A stretch of 64,000 bases of DNA, taken from contig NZ_VFVY01000012.1 of NCBI RefSeq assembly GCF_006442315.1, positions 124,001 to 188,000 on the forward strand. The letters are read 5' to 3'. Both the position numbers and the translations under genes were made by a program. Positions 1-9,537 of the stretch are shown piece after piece (position 1 is the stretch's first letter; each line of letters opens with the position of its first letter). The notes under the pieces were generated by a model. That model was not told where the DNA came from. It worked only from the letters and a program-made list of their open reading frames with translations, and searched no databases. The stretch is from Mesorhizobium sp. B2-3-4 (GTDB lineage Bacteria; Pseudomonadota; Alphaproteobacteria; Rhizobiales; Rhizobiaceae).

Positions 1-594
1 GCCGCCGCGGTTCTCGGCCCGGTGCGCGCGCTCTATCGCCCGGATGCGCCGGAGTGGATGCGCCGTGGCGATTTCCATTCCACCTTGCCGGTCCGCGTGC
101 GCGGCGAAATCCGCACCGGCTACACCTGCAACGTCTTGCTGCGCATGGGATCGGACAGCCTGCGCGGCCGCCGCTTCAGCCTGGCGCGCGGCCAGACCGG
201 CGGCGAGGACACCGAGTTCTTCGACCAGATGCACAAGGCGGGCGGCCGGATCGCCTTCGCGCCTGAAGCGTGGGTGGACGAGGCGGTGCCTCGCGCCAGG
301 GCCGCCTTCGACTGGCTCAGCCGCCGCCGCTTCCGGGTCGGCCAGACGCATGGCCGTCTGCTGGGGCAGAACACCGGAGGCATCGGCTTGGTCAAGCAAC
401 TGGGCCTCGCCTCGGCCAAGGCGCTGTATTGCTTTGCCGCCGCGCTTCCGGTCGCCGCCAGCCCGGTACGCAGGAACCGCTCCGTGTTGCGCGGCATCAT
501 GCATGTCGGTGTCGTCAGCGGCCTGGTCGGCATCCGTGAACTGCGCCTCTACGGCCAGCCTTCGCCGGGGGAAGGAGGCAAGCGTGCGGCCTGA
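1..594 (+). CDS. exoM: Succinoglycan-type family 2 glycosyltransferase ExoM, C-terminal part (5' end outside window)
   Basis: The frame is open from the first base of the window and ends at 594, giving 197 residues of a longer protein. Residues such as GGEDTEFFDQM and the following basic region fit the end of the catalytic domain and C-terminus of a GT-A fold family 2 glycosyltransferase. The next three genes are exoO, exoN and exoP, exactly the order downstream of exoM in the Sinorhizobium meliloti exo cluster, where ExoM adds a glucose to the lipid-linked succinoglycan repeat unit at the inner membrane. The ExoM name rests mainly on this synteny. The stop overlaps the start of the next gene by 11 bases, so the two are probably translated together. 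Confidence 0.75.
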   Translation, partial: AAAVLGPVRALYRPDAPEWMRRGDFHSTLPVRVRGEIRTGYTCNVLLRMGSDSLRGRRFSLARGQTGGEDTEFFDQMHKAGGRIAFAPEAWVDEAVPRARAAFDWLSRRRFRVGQTHGRLLGQNTGGIGLVKQLGLASAKALYCFAAALPVAASPVRRNRSVLRGIMHVGVVSGLVGIRELRLYGQPSPGEGGKRAA

Positions 595-1552
595 TCTTTC
601 CTTCGTTCCCGACGTTTCTTTCGTGATCGCCGCCTACAACGCCGAGGCAACCCTCGACCGGGCGATCGCCAGCGCCATCGCGCAGACAGGAGTCAGCATC
701 GAGATCGTCGTCGTCGACGACCGGTCGCGTGACGCCACGCTCGACGTCGCGCGGGCTTATCCCGAGCACATGGTGCGCGTCGTGGCGCTGGAAAAGAACA
801 GGGGTCCCGGCGGCGCCAGGAATGCCGGGCTCGATGCCGCCCGGGGCAGGTGGATCGCGGTTCTCGATTCCGACGATGCCGTCTTTCCCAGCCGCATGGC
901 GGCCATGATCGGCCGCGCCGAAAAGGCGGACGCCGAGATCGCCGTCGACAATCTCCAGGTCGTGCGTGAGGACGGCGTAGTCGAGGACGCGATGTTCCCG
1001 CGCCGGTATCTGGAAGGGCTGCGCGAGATTTCGCTGGCCACCTACATCGCCGGCAACATCGTCTTCGAATCGAAATTCAATCTCGGCTATCTCAAGCCGA
1101 TATTCCTGCGCCGGTTCCTCGACGAGAACCGGCTTCGCTATGATGAGAAACTGAGGATCGGCGAGGACTACATCCTGTTTGCCGAAGCTCTGGCCATGGG
1201 CGGCAGATGCGTGGTCGAGCCCGAAATCGGCTATGCCTATCATATCCGCAGCGGTTCCATCTCGCGCGTGCTCGAGCCTCATCATGTCGAGGCGATGCGC
1301 AAGGCGGACGCCGAATTCGCTCAAACCCATCAGATGGACGAGGCGGCTGAGGCAGCCTTCGCCCGGCGCGGCCGCAGCCTGCGCAAGGCGGCCTCGTTCC
1401 TGGCGATGGTCCAGCACATCAAGGCGCGGTCTCCGCTCAAGGCGATCCGGACGGCGCTTAGCGACCCGGCGGCGGTCCGGCATATGGGCATGCCGATCGC
1501 CGTGCGGTTGCGAAGAGTAGCGGCACAGTTTGCCGTGGGGGCGGGGAGGTGA
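584..1552 (+). CDS. exoO: Succinoglycan glycosyltransferase ExoO (family 2)
   Basis: A 322-residue family 2 glycosyltransferase. The N-terminus carries the nucleotide-sugar fold signature VSFVIAAYNAEATLDRAI, followed by VVDDRSRD and, near residue 95, the metal-binding DSDD. The family transfers a sugar from UDP-sugar to a growing lipid-linked oligosaccharide on the cytoplasmic face of the membrane; ExoO adds a glucose of the succinoglycan side chain. The GTG at 584 is chosen because GGAGG at 573-577 lies six bases upstream and because it overlaps the end of exoM. A longer upstream reading in the same frame would overlap exoM entirely and is not credible. Assignment to ExoO rather than another Exo transferase depends on gene order. 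Confidence 0.8.
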   Translation: MRPDLSFVPDVSFVIAAYNAEATLDRAIASAIAQTGVSIEIVVVDDRSRDATLDVARAYPEHMVRVVALEKNRGPGGARNAGLDAARGRWIAVLDSDDAVFPSRMAAMIGRAEKADAEIAVDNLQVVREDGVVEDAMFPRRYLEGLREISLATYIAGNIVFESKFNLGYLKPIFLRRFLDENRLRYDEKLRIGEDYILFAEALAMGGRCVVEPEIGYAYHIRSGSISRVLEPHHVEAMRKADAEFAQTHQMDEAAEAAFARRGRSLRKAASFLAMVQHIKARSPLKAIRTALSDPAAVRHMGMPIAVRLRRVAAQFAVGAGR

Positions 1553-1626
1553 AGATGCAGGCACATGGAGGGATTTTTCGTGGCCTGTGAAGAAACTGCA
1601 GTCGATCTCCTCAGAAGGAATTTGCG

Positions 1627-2523
1627 ATGAAGAAAATCAGGAAGGCCGTGATACCGGTGGCGGGGCTTGGAACACGGTTCCTGCCGGCGACCAAGTCGAT
1701 GCCGAAGGAAATGCTTCCCGTCGTCGACCGGCCCGTCGTGCAATATGCGGTGGACGAGGCCTTCGAGGCCGGCATCGAGCACATCGTCTTCGTGACCGGC
1801 CGCAACAAGGCGGTCATCGAGGACTATTTCGACCTGCATCCCGAACTGATCGGAACCCTGGAGCAGACCGGCAAGAAGACCCAACTGGAAGCGCTCGAAA
1901 GCATGCTGCCGGTTGCCGGCGCCACCTCCTTCATCCGCCAGCAATCGCCGCAAGGCCTCGGCCATGCCGTCTGGTGTGCCCGCGAGGTCATCGGCAATGA
2001 GCCTTTCGCCCTGCTCTTGCCCGACATGGTTTCCTTCGGCGGGCGCGGATGCCTGGCCGAGATCACCGACCTTTATGCGCAGACCGGCGGCAACGTCATC
2101 GCCGTCGAGCGCTGCGATCCGAGCGAGACCAACAAATACGGCATCGTCGGCCGTGGCGCCGACATTGGCGGCGGCTTCGAGGTGACGGCCATGGTCGAAA
2201 AGCCGGCCCTGGCCAACGCGCCGTCGAACTTCTACATCAACGGCCGCTATATCTTGCAGCCGGAAATCTTCCAGCTTCTGGGCAACCAGCAGCGCGGCGC
2301 CGGCAATGAGATCCAACTGACCGACGCCATGGTCCGCCTGTCGCGGGAGCAGCCATTCTTTGCCCAGCCTTTCAAGGGCCGCATGTTCGACTGCGGTTCC
2401 AAGGAAGGGTTCATCCAGGCCAATGTCGCCTTCGCTCTGTCGCGCGACGACATGAAGGGCCCGGTTTTCGAGATGCTCCGGGAGTTCGTCCGGTCGCATG
2501 AACGCCAGGAAGAAGCCGCATAA
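1627..2523 (+). CDS. exoN: UTP--glucose-1-phosphate uridylyltransferase
   Basis: A 298-residue GalU-family enzyme that makes UDP-glucose from UTP and glucose-1-phosphate, supplying the sugar donor for the neighbouring glycosyltransferases. The nucleotide-binding loop VAGLGTRFLPATKSMPKEM is intact near the N-terminus, followed by VDRPVVQYAVDEA, and VEKP near residue 190 also fits the family. Length is normal for GalU/ExoN. ATG at 1627 has AGAAGGA just upstream. It lies 74 bases after exoO on the same strand. The chromosome may carry another galU; the exoN name is given for its place between exoO and exoP. Confidence 0.9.
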   Translation: MKKIRKAVIPVAGLGTRFLPATKSMPKEMLPVVDRPVVQYAVDEAFEAGIEHIVFVTGRNKAVIEDYFDLHPELIGTLEQTGKKTQLEALESMLPVAGATSFIRQQSPQGLGHAVWCAREVIGNEPFALLLPDMVSFGGRGCLAEITDLYAQTGGNVIAVERCDPSETNKYGIVGRGADIGGGFEVTAMVEKPALANAPSNFYINGRYILQPEIFQLLGNQQRGAGNEIQLTDAMVRLSREQPFFAQPFKGRMFDCGSKEGFIQANVAFALSRDDMKGPVFEMLREFVRSHERQEEAA

Positions 2524-2671
2524 TGCCCATCTTTCGGGAGCATTGTCGGGCGGCTGACGGCGGAGGGGCCTGCCGGCTCCACGCTGTCCGGCACCAAGCG
2601 TGTGTCGCGCCTGCCAACGCTCCCGAACTTCCCGGGGCCTGCGAGCGAGACAAGCCAGAATTGGACCGAAG

Positions 2672-5053
2672 ATGAATTATGCCAACTTTCCTCTCGACAA
2701 GAGGATGCCACTGTCGAATTCGGACGCAGCTGACGGCGACGACTTCATCGACATCGAGCGGCTGCTTGGCATGGCCGCACGGCAGGCCAAGGTGGTCGCC
2801 GTGTGCGCTGTCATCGGTCTTTTCCTGGGCTTGCTCTATCTGCAGACGACGCCGCCCAAATACCAGTCGATCGCCAGCGTGCTGATCGACGAGGGGCTGA
2901 ACAAGATCGTCGACGACATCTCTGCGGCCTCGACGACCATGCAGACCGATTCGGCCATTCTGAGCCAGATCGAGATCCTGACCTCGACGCGGCTCGCCGC
3001 CGTGGTCGTCGACAAGCTCAAGCTCGACCAGAACGACGCGTTCATGAACCCGCCGCAGTCGGCGCTCGCCCAGGGCGTCGGCCTGATCCGCGGCCTGATC
3101 CAGTATGTTCGTCCGAGCCCTGTCATGCCGGGCGTTGGCGACATCTCCAAGCTCGATCCGGCGGCGCGCGATGCGCTGATTGCCACCTCGCGCCGCGACT
3201 ACGCGATCCTCAAGCTGCAGAACGAAATCCGCGCCGACCGTGTCGGGCGAAGCTATGTCATCGCGCTCGGCTACCAGGCGACGGATCCGGGGCTGGCCAC
3301 CGCCATCACCAAGGCCTATGCCGACGCCTATCTCGCCGATCAGCTCGATGCCAGCTTCGATGCAACCGAGCGCGCGGCGGTCTGGCTGCAGGGCCGGTTG
3401 ACCGAACTGCGCGAGAGCTCGCAGCAGGCGTCGCTCGCGGTCGAGAAATTCCGGGCCGAACACGGCCTGTCCGCCAACAGCGACGGCCAGTTGATGAGCG
3501 ACAAGCAGCTCGCCGACCTCAACGCCCAGCTCATCGTTGCGCAAGCCGACACCGCGCGCGCCAGCGCCCGCTACCAGCAGTACAAGCAGATCGTCGACAG
3601 CGGCTCCGACAATGCCTTCAAGGATGCCGCCATCTCGGCCGACCAGCCCAGCAGCGCGCTCATCTCGACGCTCAAGACCCGCTACCTCACTGTCGCCAAG
3701 CGGCAGCAGGATGTCGAGGCGAATTTCGGCCCCGAACATCCCCAGGCGGTGGCGCTTGCCAAGGAAAAGGCCGACATCTCGGCGCAGATATTCGGCGAAC
3801 TGAAGCAGCTGACCCAGAGCTATCGCAACGAATATGAGGTGGCGCTGGCGCGCGAGACCGCGCTCAGGGCCAATGTCGCCGCCGCGCAGGGCAAGAGCTC
3901 CATCGACAACCAGTCGCAGGTCAAGCTGCGCGACCTCGACCAGAAGGCGACGGCGCTGACCACGCTCTATCAGACCTTCCTTGGCCGCTACGAGGAAGCC
4001 GCGCAGCAGCAGTCCTTCCCGGTCGGCAAGATACGCATCATCTCGGATGCGTCGACGCCGCTCTCCGCATCGAGCCCGCGCAGCATCATCGTGCTCTGCC
4101 TGTCGCTAGTGCTCGGCGTGCTGATGGGCGCCGGCTTTGGCGGTCTGAACGAGTTCAATGAGCGCTTCTTCAGGACCGGCGAGGAGGTGCGCGACCGCGT
4201 CGGCCTCAAATTCCTCGGTTACCTGCCGACCATCGGCGGCAAGCCGACCAAGGAAGACAAGCCGGCCGAGCCCGACCTAAAGGTTGCCAAATCGCCGGCC
4301 GCCATTGAAAGGCGCGCGCGCATGCGGGTCAGCATCGACGCTCCGGCATCGATGTTTTCCGAAACGCTGCGCAGCGCCAAGATCGCTTTCGATGTCGTGA
4401 TGGAAGGGCAAGGCAGCCGCGTCATCGGCGTGATCTCGGTTTTGCCCGGCGAAGGCAAGTCGACGGTCGCGGCCAATCTCGCCGGCCTGCTTGCCGCCAA
4501 TGGCGCCAGGACGCTGCTCATCGACGGCGATCTGCGCAATCCCGGCCTCAGCCGCGGCCTCGGCATGGAGGCCGAGCAAGGGCTGATGGAAGCGGTGGTG
4601 AGCGGCCAGACCTGGCAGTCCGTCGGCAAGATTGACCGGCAGACCAAGCTCGCGATCATCCCGGCCGTGTCGCGCGGGCATTTCTCGCACACCAGCGAGC
4701 TGCTCTCCTCGGCCGGCATGCGGCGTTTCATCGAGAACGCCAAGGAGACGTTCGAATACATAGTCGTCGACCTGCCGCCGCTCGGGCCGGTGGTCGACGC
4801 GAAGGCCTTCGCACCGCTGGTCGATGGTTTCGTGCTGGTCACCGAATGGGGCCGCACGCCACGCGCCATGGTGCGCTCGATGCTGGAATCCGAACCCTAC
4901 GTCGCCAACAAGATCGTCGGCGCGGTGCTGAACAAGGTCGATCTCAAAAAGCTCGCCAAATACGGATCGTTCGGCGCATCGGAGAAATTCTTCGACAAAT
5001 ACTCGACCTACTATCTCGACAAGTCGGAAGTGCGGGCAAAGGCAAATGTCTGA
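2672..5053 (+). CDS. exoP: Exopolysaccharide co-polymerase / bacterial tyrosine kinase ExoP
   Basis: A 793-residue Wzc/ExoP-type polysaccharide co-polymerase that controls chain length and export of succinoglycan with the Wzy-like polymerase. Layout: a short cytoplasmic N-terminus; a membrane segment at about 33-54 (VVAVCAVIGLFLGLLYL); a long periplasmic Wzz/GNVR region with coiled-coil character to about 460; a second membrane segment (IIVLCLSLVLGVLMGAGFGG) near 470-490; then a cytoplasmic BY-kinase domain with Walker A PGEGKST, Walker A' LLIDGDLRNP and Walker B IVVDLPP. The C-terminus contains a tyrosine cluster (KYSTYYLDKS) of the kind that is autophosphorylated. ATG 2672 is preferred; ATG 2705 is the alternative, and neither has a strong ribosome binding site. 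It ends the exoMONP run. Confidence 0.88.
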   Translation: MNYANFPLDKRMPLSNSDAADGDDFIDIERLLGMAARQAKVVAVCAVIGLFLGLLYLQTTPPKYQSIASVLIDEGLNKIVDDISAASTTMQTDSAILSQIEILTSTRLAAVVVDKLKLDQNDAFMNPPQSALAQGVGLIRGLIQYVRPSPVMPGVGDISKLDPAARDALIATSRRDYAILKLQNEIRADRVGRSYVIALGYQATDPGLATAITKAYADAYLADQLDASFDATERAAVWLQGRLTELRESSQQASLAVEKFRAEHGLSANSDGQLMSDKQLADLNAQLIVAQADTARASARYQQYKQIVDSGSDNAFKDAAISADQPSSALISTLKTRYLTVAKRQQDVEANFGPEHPQAVALAKEKADISAQIFGELKQLTQSYRNEYEVALARETALRANVAAAQGKSSIDNQSQVKLRDLDQKATALTTLYQTFLGRYEEAAQQQSFPVGKIRIISDASTPLSASSPRSIIVLCLSLVLGVLMGAGFGGLNEFNERFFRTGEEVRDRVGLKFLGYLPTIGGKPTKEDKPAEPDLKVAKSPAAIERRARMRVSIDAPASMFSETLRSAKIAFDVVMEGQGSRVIGVISVLPGEGKSTVAANLAGLLAANGARTLLIDGDLRNPGLSRGLGMEAEQGLMEAVVSGQTWQSVGKIDRQTKLAIIPAVSRGHFSHTSELLSSAGMRRFIENAKETFEYIVVDLPPLGPVVDAKAFAPLVDGFVLVTEWGRTPRAMVRSMLESEPYVANKIVGAVLNKVDLKKLAKYGSFGASEKFFDKYSTYYLDKSEVRAKANV

Positions 5054-5127
5054 GGTTTATCGCCGCCCATCACGCCTCGCGCGCACGATAGCGCAGTTGG
5101 AGGTTCGGTATGTGACGTATTTGGTGG

Positions 5128-5565
5128 CTACGCACGCTTACGGTCATCGTTTAAATCACGGTGAGCCTTCTTCCCAACGATAATCCAATGATTAAGACGG
5201 TTTCTAATTTTAGCTATGAGAACCTGATCTCCGGCCCTGTAGTCGGTGCCCTCGTCGTAAATCTTGATCCTGAGGGGTAAGTGCGCATTTCTTTTTGTAA
5301 GATACGCATGACGTCGCTCGACTTTTACGACGACTGTGTCGTCGGTTTTGTCGGTAACAACGGTACCTCGAAAAACCTCTCTTGCAGAGCGGCTGCGAGC
5401 CCTACGAGGAGGGTCGCTCTCGGTATCATAGCCCGGTATCAAGAACGCCCGCGTCACTAAAGGCGCGTCTAGACGCCCTCCAACATGGGGCTCCTTCATG
5501 GCCGCCAGCGCTATAGCTCGCGCCTCATCTATCGTTAGGTGCTTGATGTTGCTGTGGTTCTTCAT
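5128..5565 (-). CDS. Protein with a ribosomal protein S17-like OB-fold domain (putative partner of the upstream ADP-ribosyltransferase)
   Basis: A 145-residue basic protein in two parts. Residues 1-60 are unfamiliar (HLTIDEARAIALAAMKEP, then an Arg/Ser-rich linker). Residues about 66-131 line up by eye with ribosomal protein S17: GTVVTDKTDDTVVVKVERR corresponds to the S17 G-VVSDKM-KT-VV-VERR signature, followed by KIYDEGTDYRAGDQV for the S17 HDE...GD.V stretch and a terminal W-IV. The true rpsQ is about 80 residues and sits in the S10/spc ribosomal cluster, so this is an extra, extended paralogue or a look-alike OB fold. Its ATG overlaps the stop of the upstream gene (ATGA, 5562-5565), implying coupled translation. 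Role unknown; immunity protein or target decoy is inference. Confidence 0.65.
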   Translation of the reverse strand: MKNHSNIKHLTIDEARAIALAAMKEPHVGGRLDAPLVTRAFLIPGYDTESDPPRRARSRSAREVFRGTVVTDKTDDTVVVKVERRHAYLTKRNAHLPLRIKIYDEGTDYRAGDQVLIAKIRNRLNHWIIVGKKAHRDLNDDRKRA

Positions 5566-6173
5566 CGGAAGTCGATCAATTCCAGATAGGTCCCCGCTGG
5601 ATCAAGCAGAACCTTGGTTATTTGAAAAGAAGCATTTGGCATAAATAAGACTTCCTGCTCTTCAGGGAAGGCCGAAAGTCCGCTGATATCGCAACCTTGA
5701 GATGACTGGATCACTAGCATGTCCCGGCCGGCGAACGCGTTGACGCCCGTTGATGCACTAAGAAATGCCGGATCCCGATAACCAGCGGTTGGCTTGAGGG
5801 AAAGCAGGTTGAGCATGCTCGCAGGAATTTCTGTTCTTCTGTAGACGATACCGTCAAACGTGGGGAGTTTTTTGACGGCATCCTTCAAATCATTGAAGAG
5901 TGAGCCATAAAATTTGCCCTTTGGAATTCTGTTTCGTAGTCGCCGATTGAGTTCTGTGAAGCAGCCAGTGCCGTCGCGGAATCCCATAGAATAAGCATGC
6001 ACTGCAAGGCTTTCCTGAAGGTTAAGCCCCATCGCTTGGCCTGCGACGCGAATGTTGCATTCTTCAGTTGACTCTAGGAACTCATTGAAGAGGTCATAAC
6101 CCAACGACTCTCCAAAGAGGGCAATCCACTCGCCTTGCACGCCAACAATGCCCCACCCTGCATCCTCGACCAC
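5562..6173 (-). CDS. ADP-ribosyltransferase-like protein (R-S-E class, putative toxin)
   Basis: A 203-residue protein with the three marks of arginine-type mono-ADP-ribosyltransferases (ADPrib_exo_Tox fold): an arginine after a beta strand (GIVYRR, Arg112), an S-x-S motif (FLSAS, Ser139/Ser141) and an E-x-E motif (EEQEVLF, Glu172/Glu174), in the usual order and spacing. The helical part before them (LAVHAYSMGFRDGTGCFTELN) also fits the family. Such enzymes transfer ADP-ribose from NAD+ to a target and are common as polymorphic-toxin or phage effector domains. No signal peptide is visible. The start is GTG at 6173 just inside a TGA at 6177-6179, with no clear ribosome binding site, so the N-terminus is uncertain and could be a truncation of a longer toxin. 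Base composition is AT-richer than the flanks, suggesting transfer. Confidence 0.7.
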   Translation of the reverse strand: MVEDAGWGIVGVQGEWIALFGESLGYDLFNEFLESTEECNIRVAGQAMGLNLQESLAVHAYSMGFRDGTGCFTELNRRLRNRIPKGKFYGSLFNDLKDAVKKLPTFDGIVYRRTEIPASMLNLLSLKPTAGYRDPAFLSASTGVNAFAGRDMLVIQSSQGCDISGLSAFPEEQEVLFMPNASFQITKVLLDPAGTYLELIDFR

Positions 6174-6259
6174 ATTTCAATATCTGATCGAAGCTCACTA
6201 GACGAGCCTCGCACTTTTTCTATGCGGGTGTCGAGCCGAAACAAATGCTAGTCGGTGAG

Positions 6260-7342
6260 CTACGCCGCCTTCAGCCGGTAGCGAAACACAGTATGATCGA
6301 GCAGCAGCCTCATGCGCGGCTCGGCCTCTGTGGCCACCAGCCAGCTTGCCGCGATCATGGTCGCGCCTACCATTGCCATCGACAGGAGATAAGGCGCTCC
6401 GGCGCGGACCATGGCGCCCAGCATCGCCGCGCCGACGACGTCGTGGATCAGGTAGAGCGGATAGGTCATCAGGCCGATCCGGCGCCAGCCGCTCCAGCTG
6501 AGGTCAAGCTTGAGCGACCATGCCATCAGGGCGATGGCGACGAGGAAAATGAGAATCGGCGGTGCGTAGGGCATCACCGTGCCGACCTTGACGCTGTGGA
6601 CGTCGACCGAACTGGCGATCTGTAATACGCCGCCGCCGAGGAACAGCAGGCAGAAGCCAAGGCGAGGGGCCGTCACCGCCTTGAACCGCATCAGCCAGAT
6701 GAGCACGCCGACCGCGAAGAATGCGCCATGATGCACCAGTGTGAGCTGCAACAGCCGAGTTTCGGCGAAGTCGGACCAGCCGAGCGGATAATAGAGGCAC
6801 CAGAACGCCGTGCTGACAAGGCCGATGACGATGGTTACCCTTTCCATGAGATCGAAGCGGCCGAGCCGCAGCAGGGTCCAGACGATGGCGTAGAAGGCGA
6901 TCTCGATGCCGAGCGTCCAGTAGACGCTGTCCACCCACGGACCATAGGGCGCGAACAGGGCCGTCCGCACGAGCCTGACGGCCGCGTCGGTCGGCCAGCT
7001 CAAGCCGATGAGCAGCAGTAGCAAGGCGGTGATCGGCGCGCAGATCCAGACCGCGGGTGCGAGCCGCTTCACCCTGGCCTCGAAGAAGCGCAGCGGCGTC
7101 GAACGCTCGGCGCTGAAGGCGATGACGAAGCCGCTGATGACGAAGAAGATCTCGACGCCGACCCAACCGGACTCGACCCAGGCGCCGATACCGGGCTGTG
7201 CGGGAACGCCGCCGGTGGCTTGCGCGGAGATGCCGTCGGGATAGGCCCACACCCAGAAGCCGTAGTGGTAGACCATGACCATCACGGCGGCGAGGAACCG
7301 CAGGATGTCGACGCCGCCAAATGTAGTCTTCTGCTGAGCCAT
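6260..7342 (-). CDS. Membrane acyltransferase (acyltransferase 3 family, OafA/ExoZ-like)
   Basis: A 360-residue integral membrane acyltransferase. The family signature near the N-terminus is present: DILRFLAAVMVMVYHY with the catalytic-type histidine, then GWVGVEIFFVISGFVIAFS and the RVKRLAP arginine motif. About ten hydrophobic segments follow. Members such as OafA and ExoZ move acetyl or other acyl groups from the cytoplasm to extracellular polysaccharide, lipid or Nod factor. Its position close to the exo genes makes exopolysaccharide O-acetylation a reasonable guess, but the orientation is opposite and an insertion lies between. ATG 7342 (MAQQKTT) is preferred; an upstream ATG at 7393 would place the start inside a perfect palindrome. 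Confidence 0.85.
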   Translation of the reverse strand: MAQQKTTFGGVDILRFLAAVMVMVYHYGFWVWAYPDGISAQATGGVPAQPGIGAWVESGWVGVEIFFVISGFVIAFSAERSTPLRFFEARVKRLAPAVWICAPITALLLLLIGLSWPTDAAVRLVRTALFAPYGPWVDSVYWTLGIEIAFYAIVWTLLRLGRFDLMERVTIVIGLVSTAFWCLYYPLGWSDFAETRLLQLTLVHHGAFFAVGVLIWLMRFKAVTAPRLGFCLLFLGGGVLQIASSVDVHSVKVGTVMPYAPPILIFLVAIALMAWSLKLDLSWSGWRRIGLMTYPLYLIHDVVGAAMLGAMVRAGAPYLLSMAMVGATMIAASWLVATEAEPRMRLLLDHTVFRYRLKAA

Positions 7343-7389
7343 GCGATCCGATCGAATGGCCCCCCACGGGAATTGTAAGGTGGAATGTT

Positions 7390-7418
7390 GCATTGCACAA
7401 TCAACGATTGTGCAATGC
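7390..7418. promoter_or_regulatory. Perfect 13-bp inverted repeat, likely operator
   Basis: Left arm GCATTGCACAATC (7390-7402), loop AAC, right arm GATTGTGCAATGC (7406-7418). The repeat is perfect and lies 48 bases upstream of the acyltransferase ATG and 61 bases beyond the prpE stop. There is no T-run on either side, which argues against an intrinsic terminator. The TTGCACAAT half-site resembles operators of dimeric MarR-type repressors, but no such regulator is adjacent, so the binding protein is unknown. Confidence 0.55.
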
Positions 7419-7479
7419 GCCCATCACAAAGTTCGCCGCGTCGCAACATCCTGGGCGCGGCCAGGCGTCGCCGGCAGGA

Positions 7480-9387
<1,908 letters not shown>

Positions 9388-9537
9388 CCATATTCTCCCC
9401 AGCAACGGTTTGCCGCCCTTGCCAATAGCCTATGTTGTTTCTTCCGGCGATGTCTCCCTGCATTTTCGTCTCAGGCGGCGGCGACTTGACCGGATAGGCG
9501 CGGTGTCGTGAAGTGCCGCGGCGCGGAGGGAAAACGA

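Noticed and set aside
44..583. Long upstream extension of the exoO frame overlapping exoM
   Set aside because: The translation is Arg/Ala/Ser-rich shadow sequence; GTG 584 has its own GGAGG site and the family begins there.
515..1564. Large minus-strand frame opposite exoO
   Set aside because: GC-rich shadow on the complementary strand of a well-supported gene, with no family resemblance. The same applies to other long antisense frames, for example opposite mutS, glnD and the malic enzyme.
7390..7418. Palindrome as a rho-independent terminator of prpE
   Set aside because: No T-run follows on either strand and the stem is not GC-rich, so an operator is the better reading.
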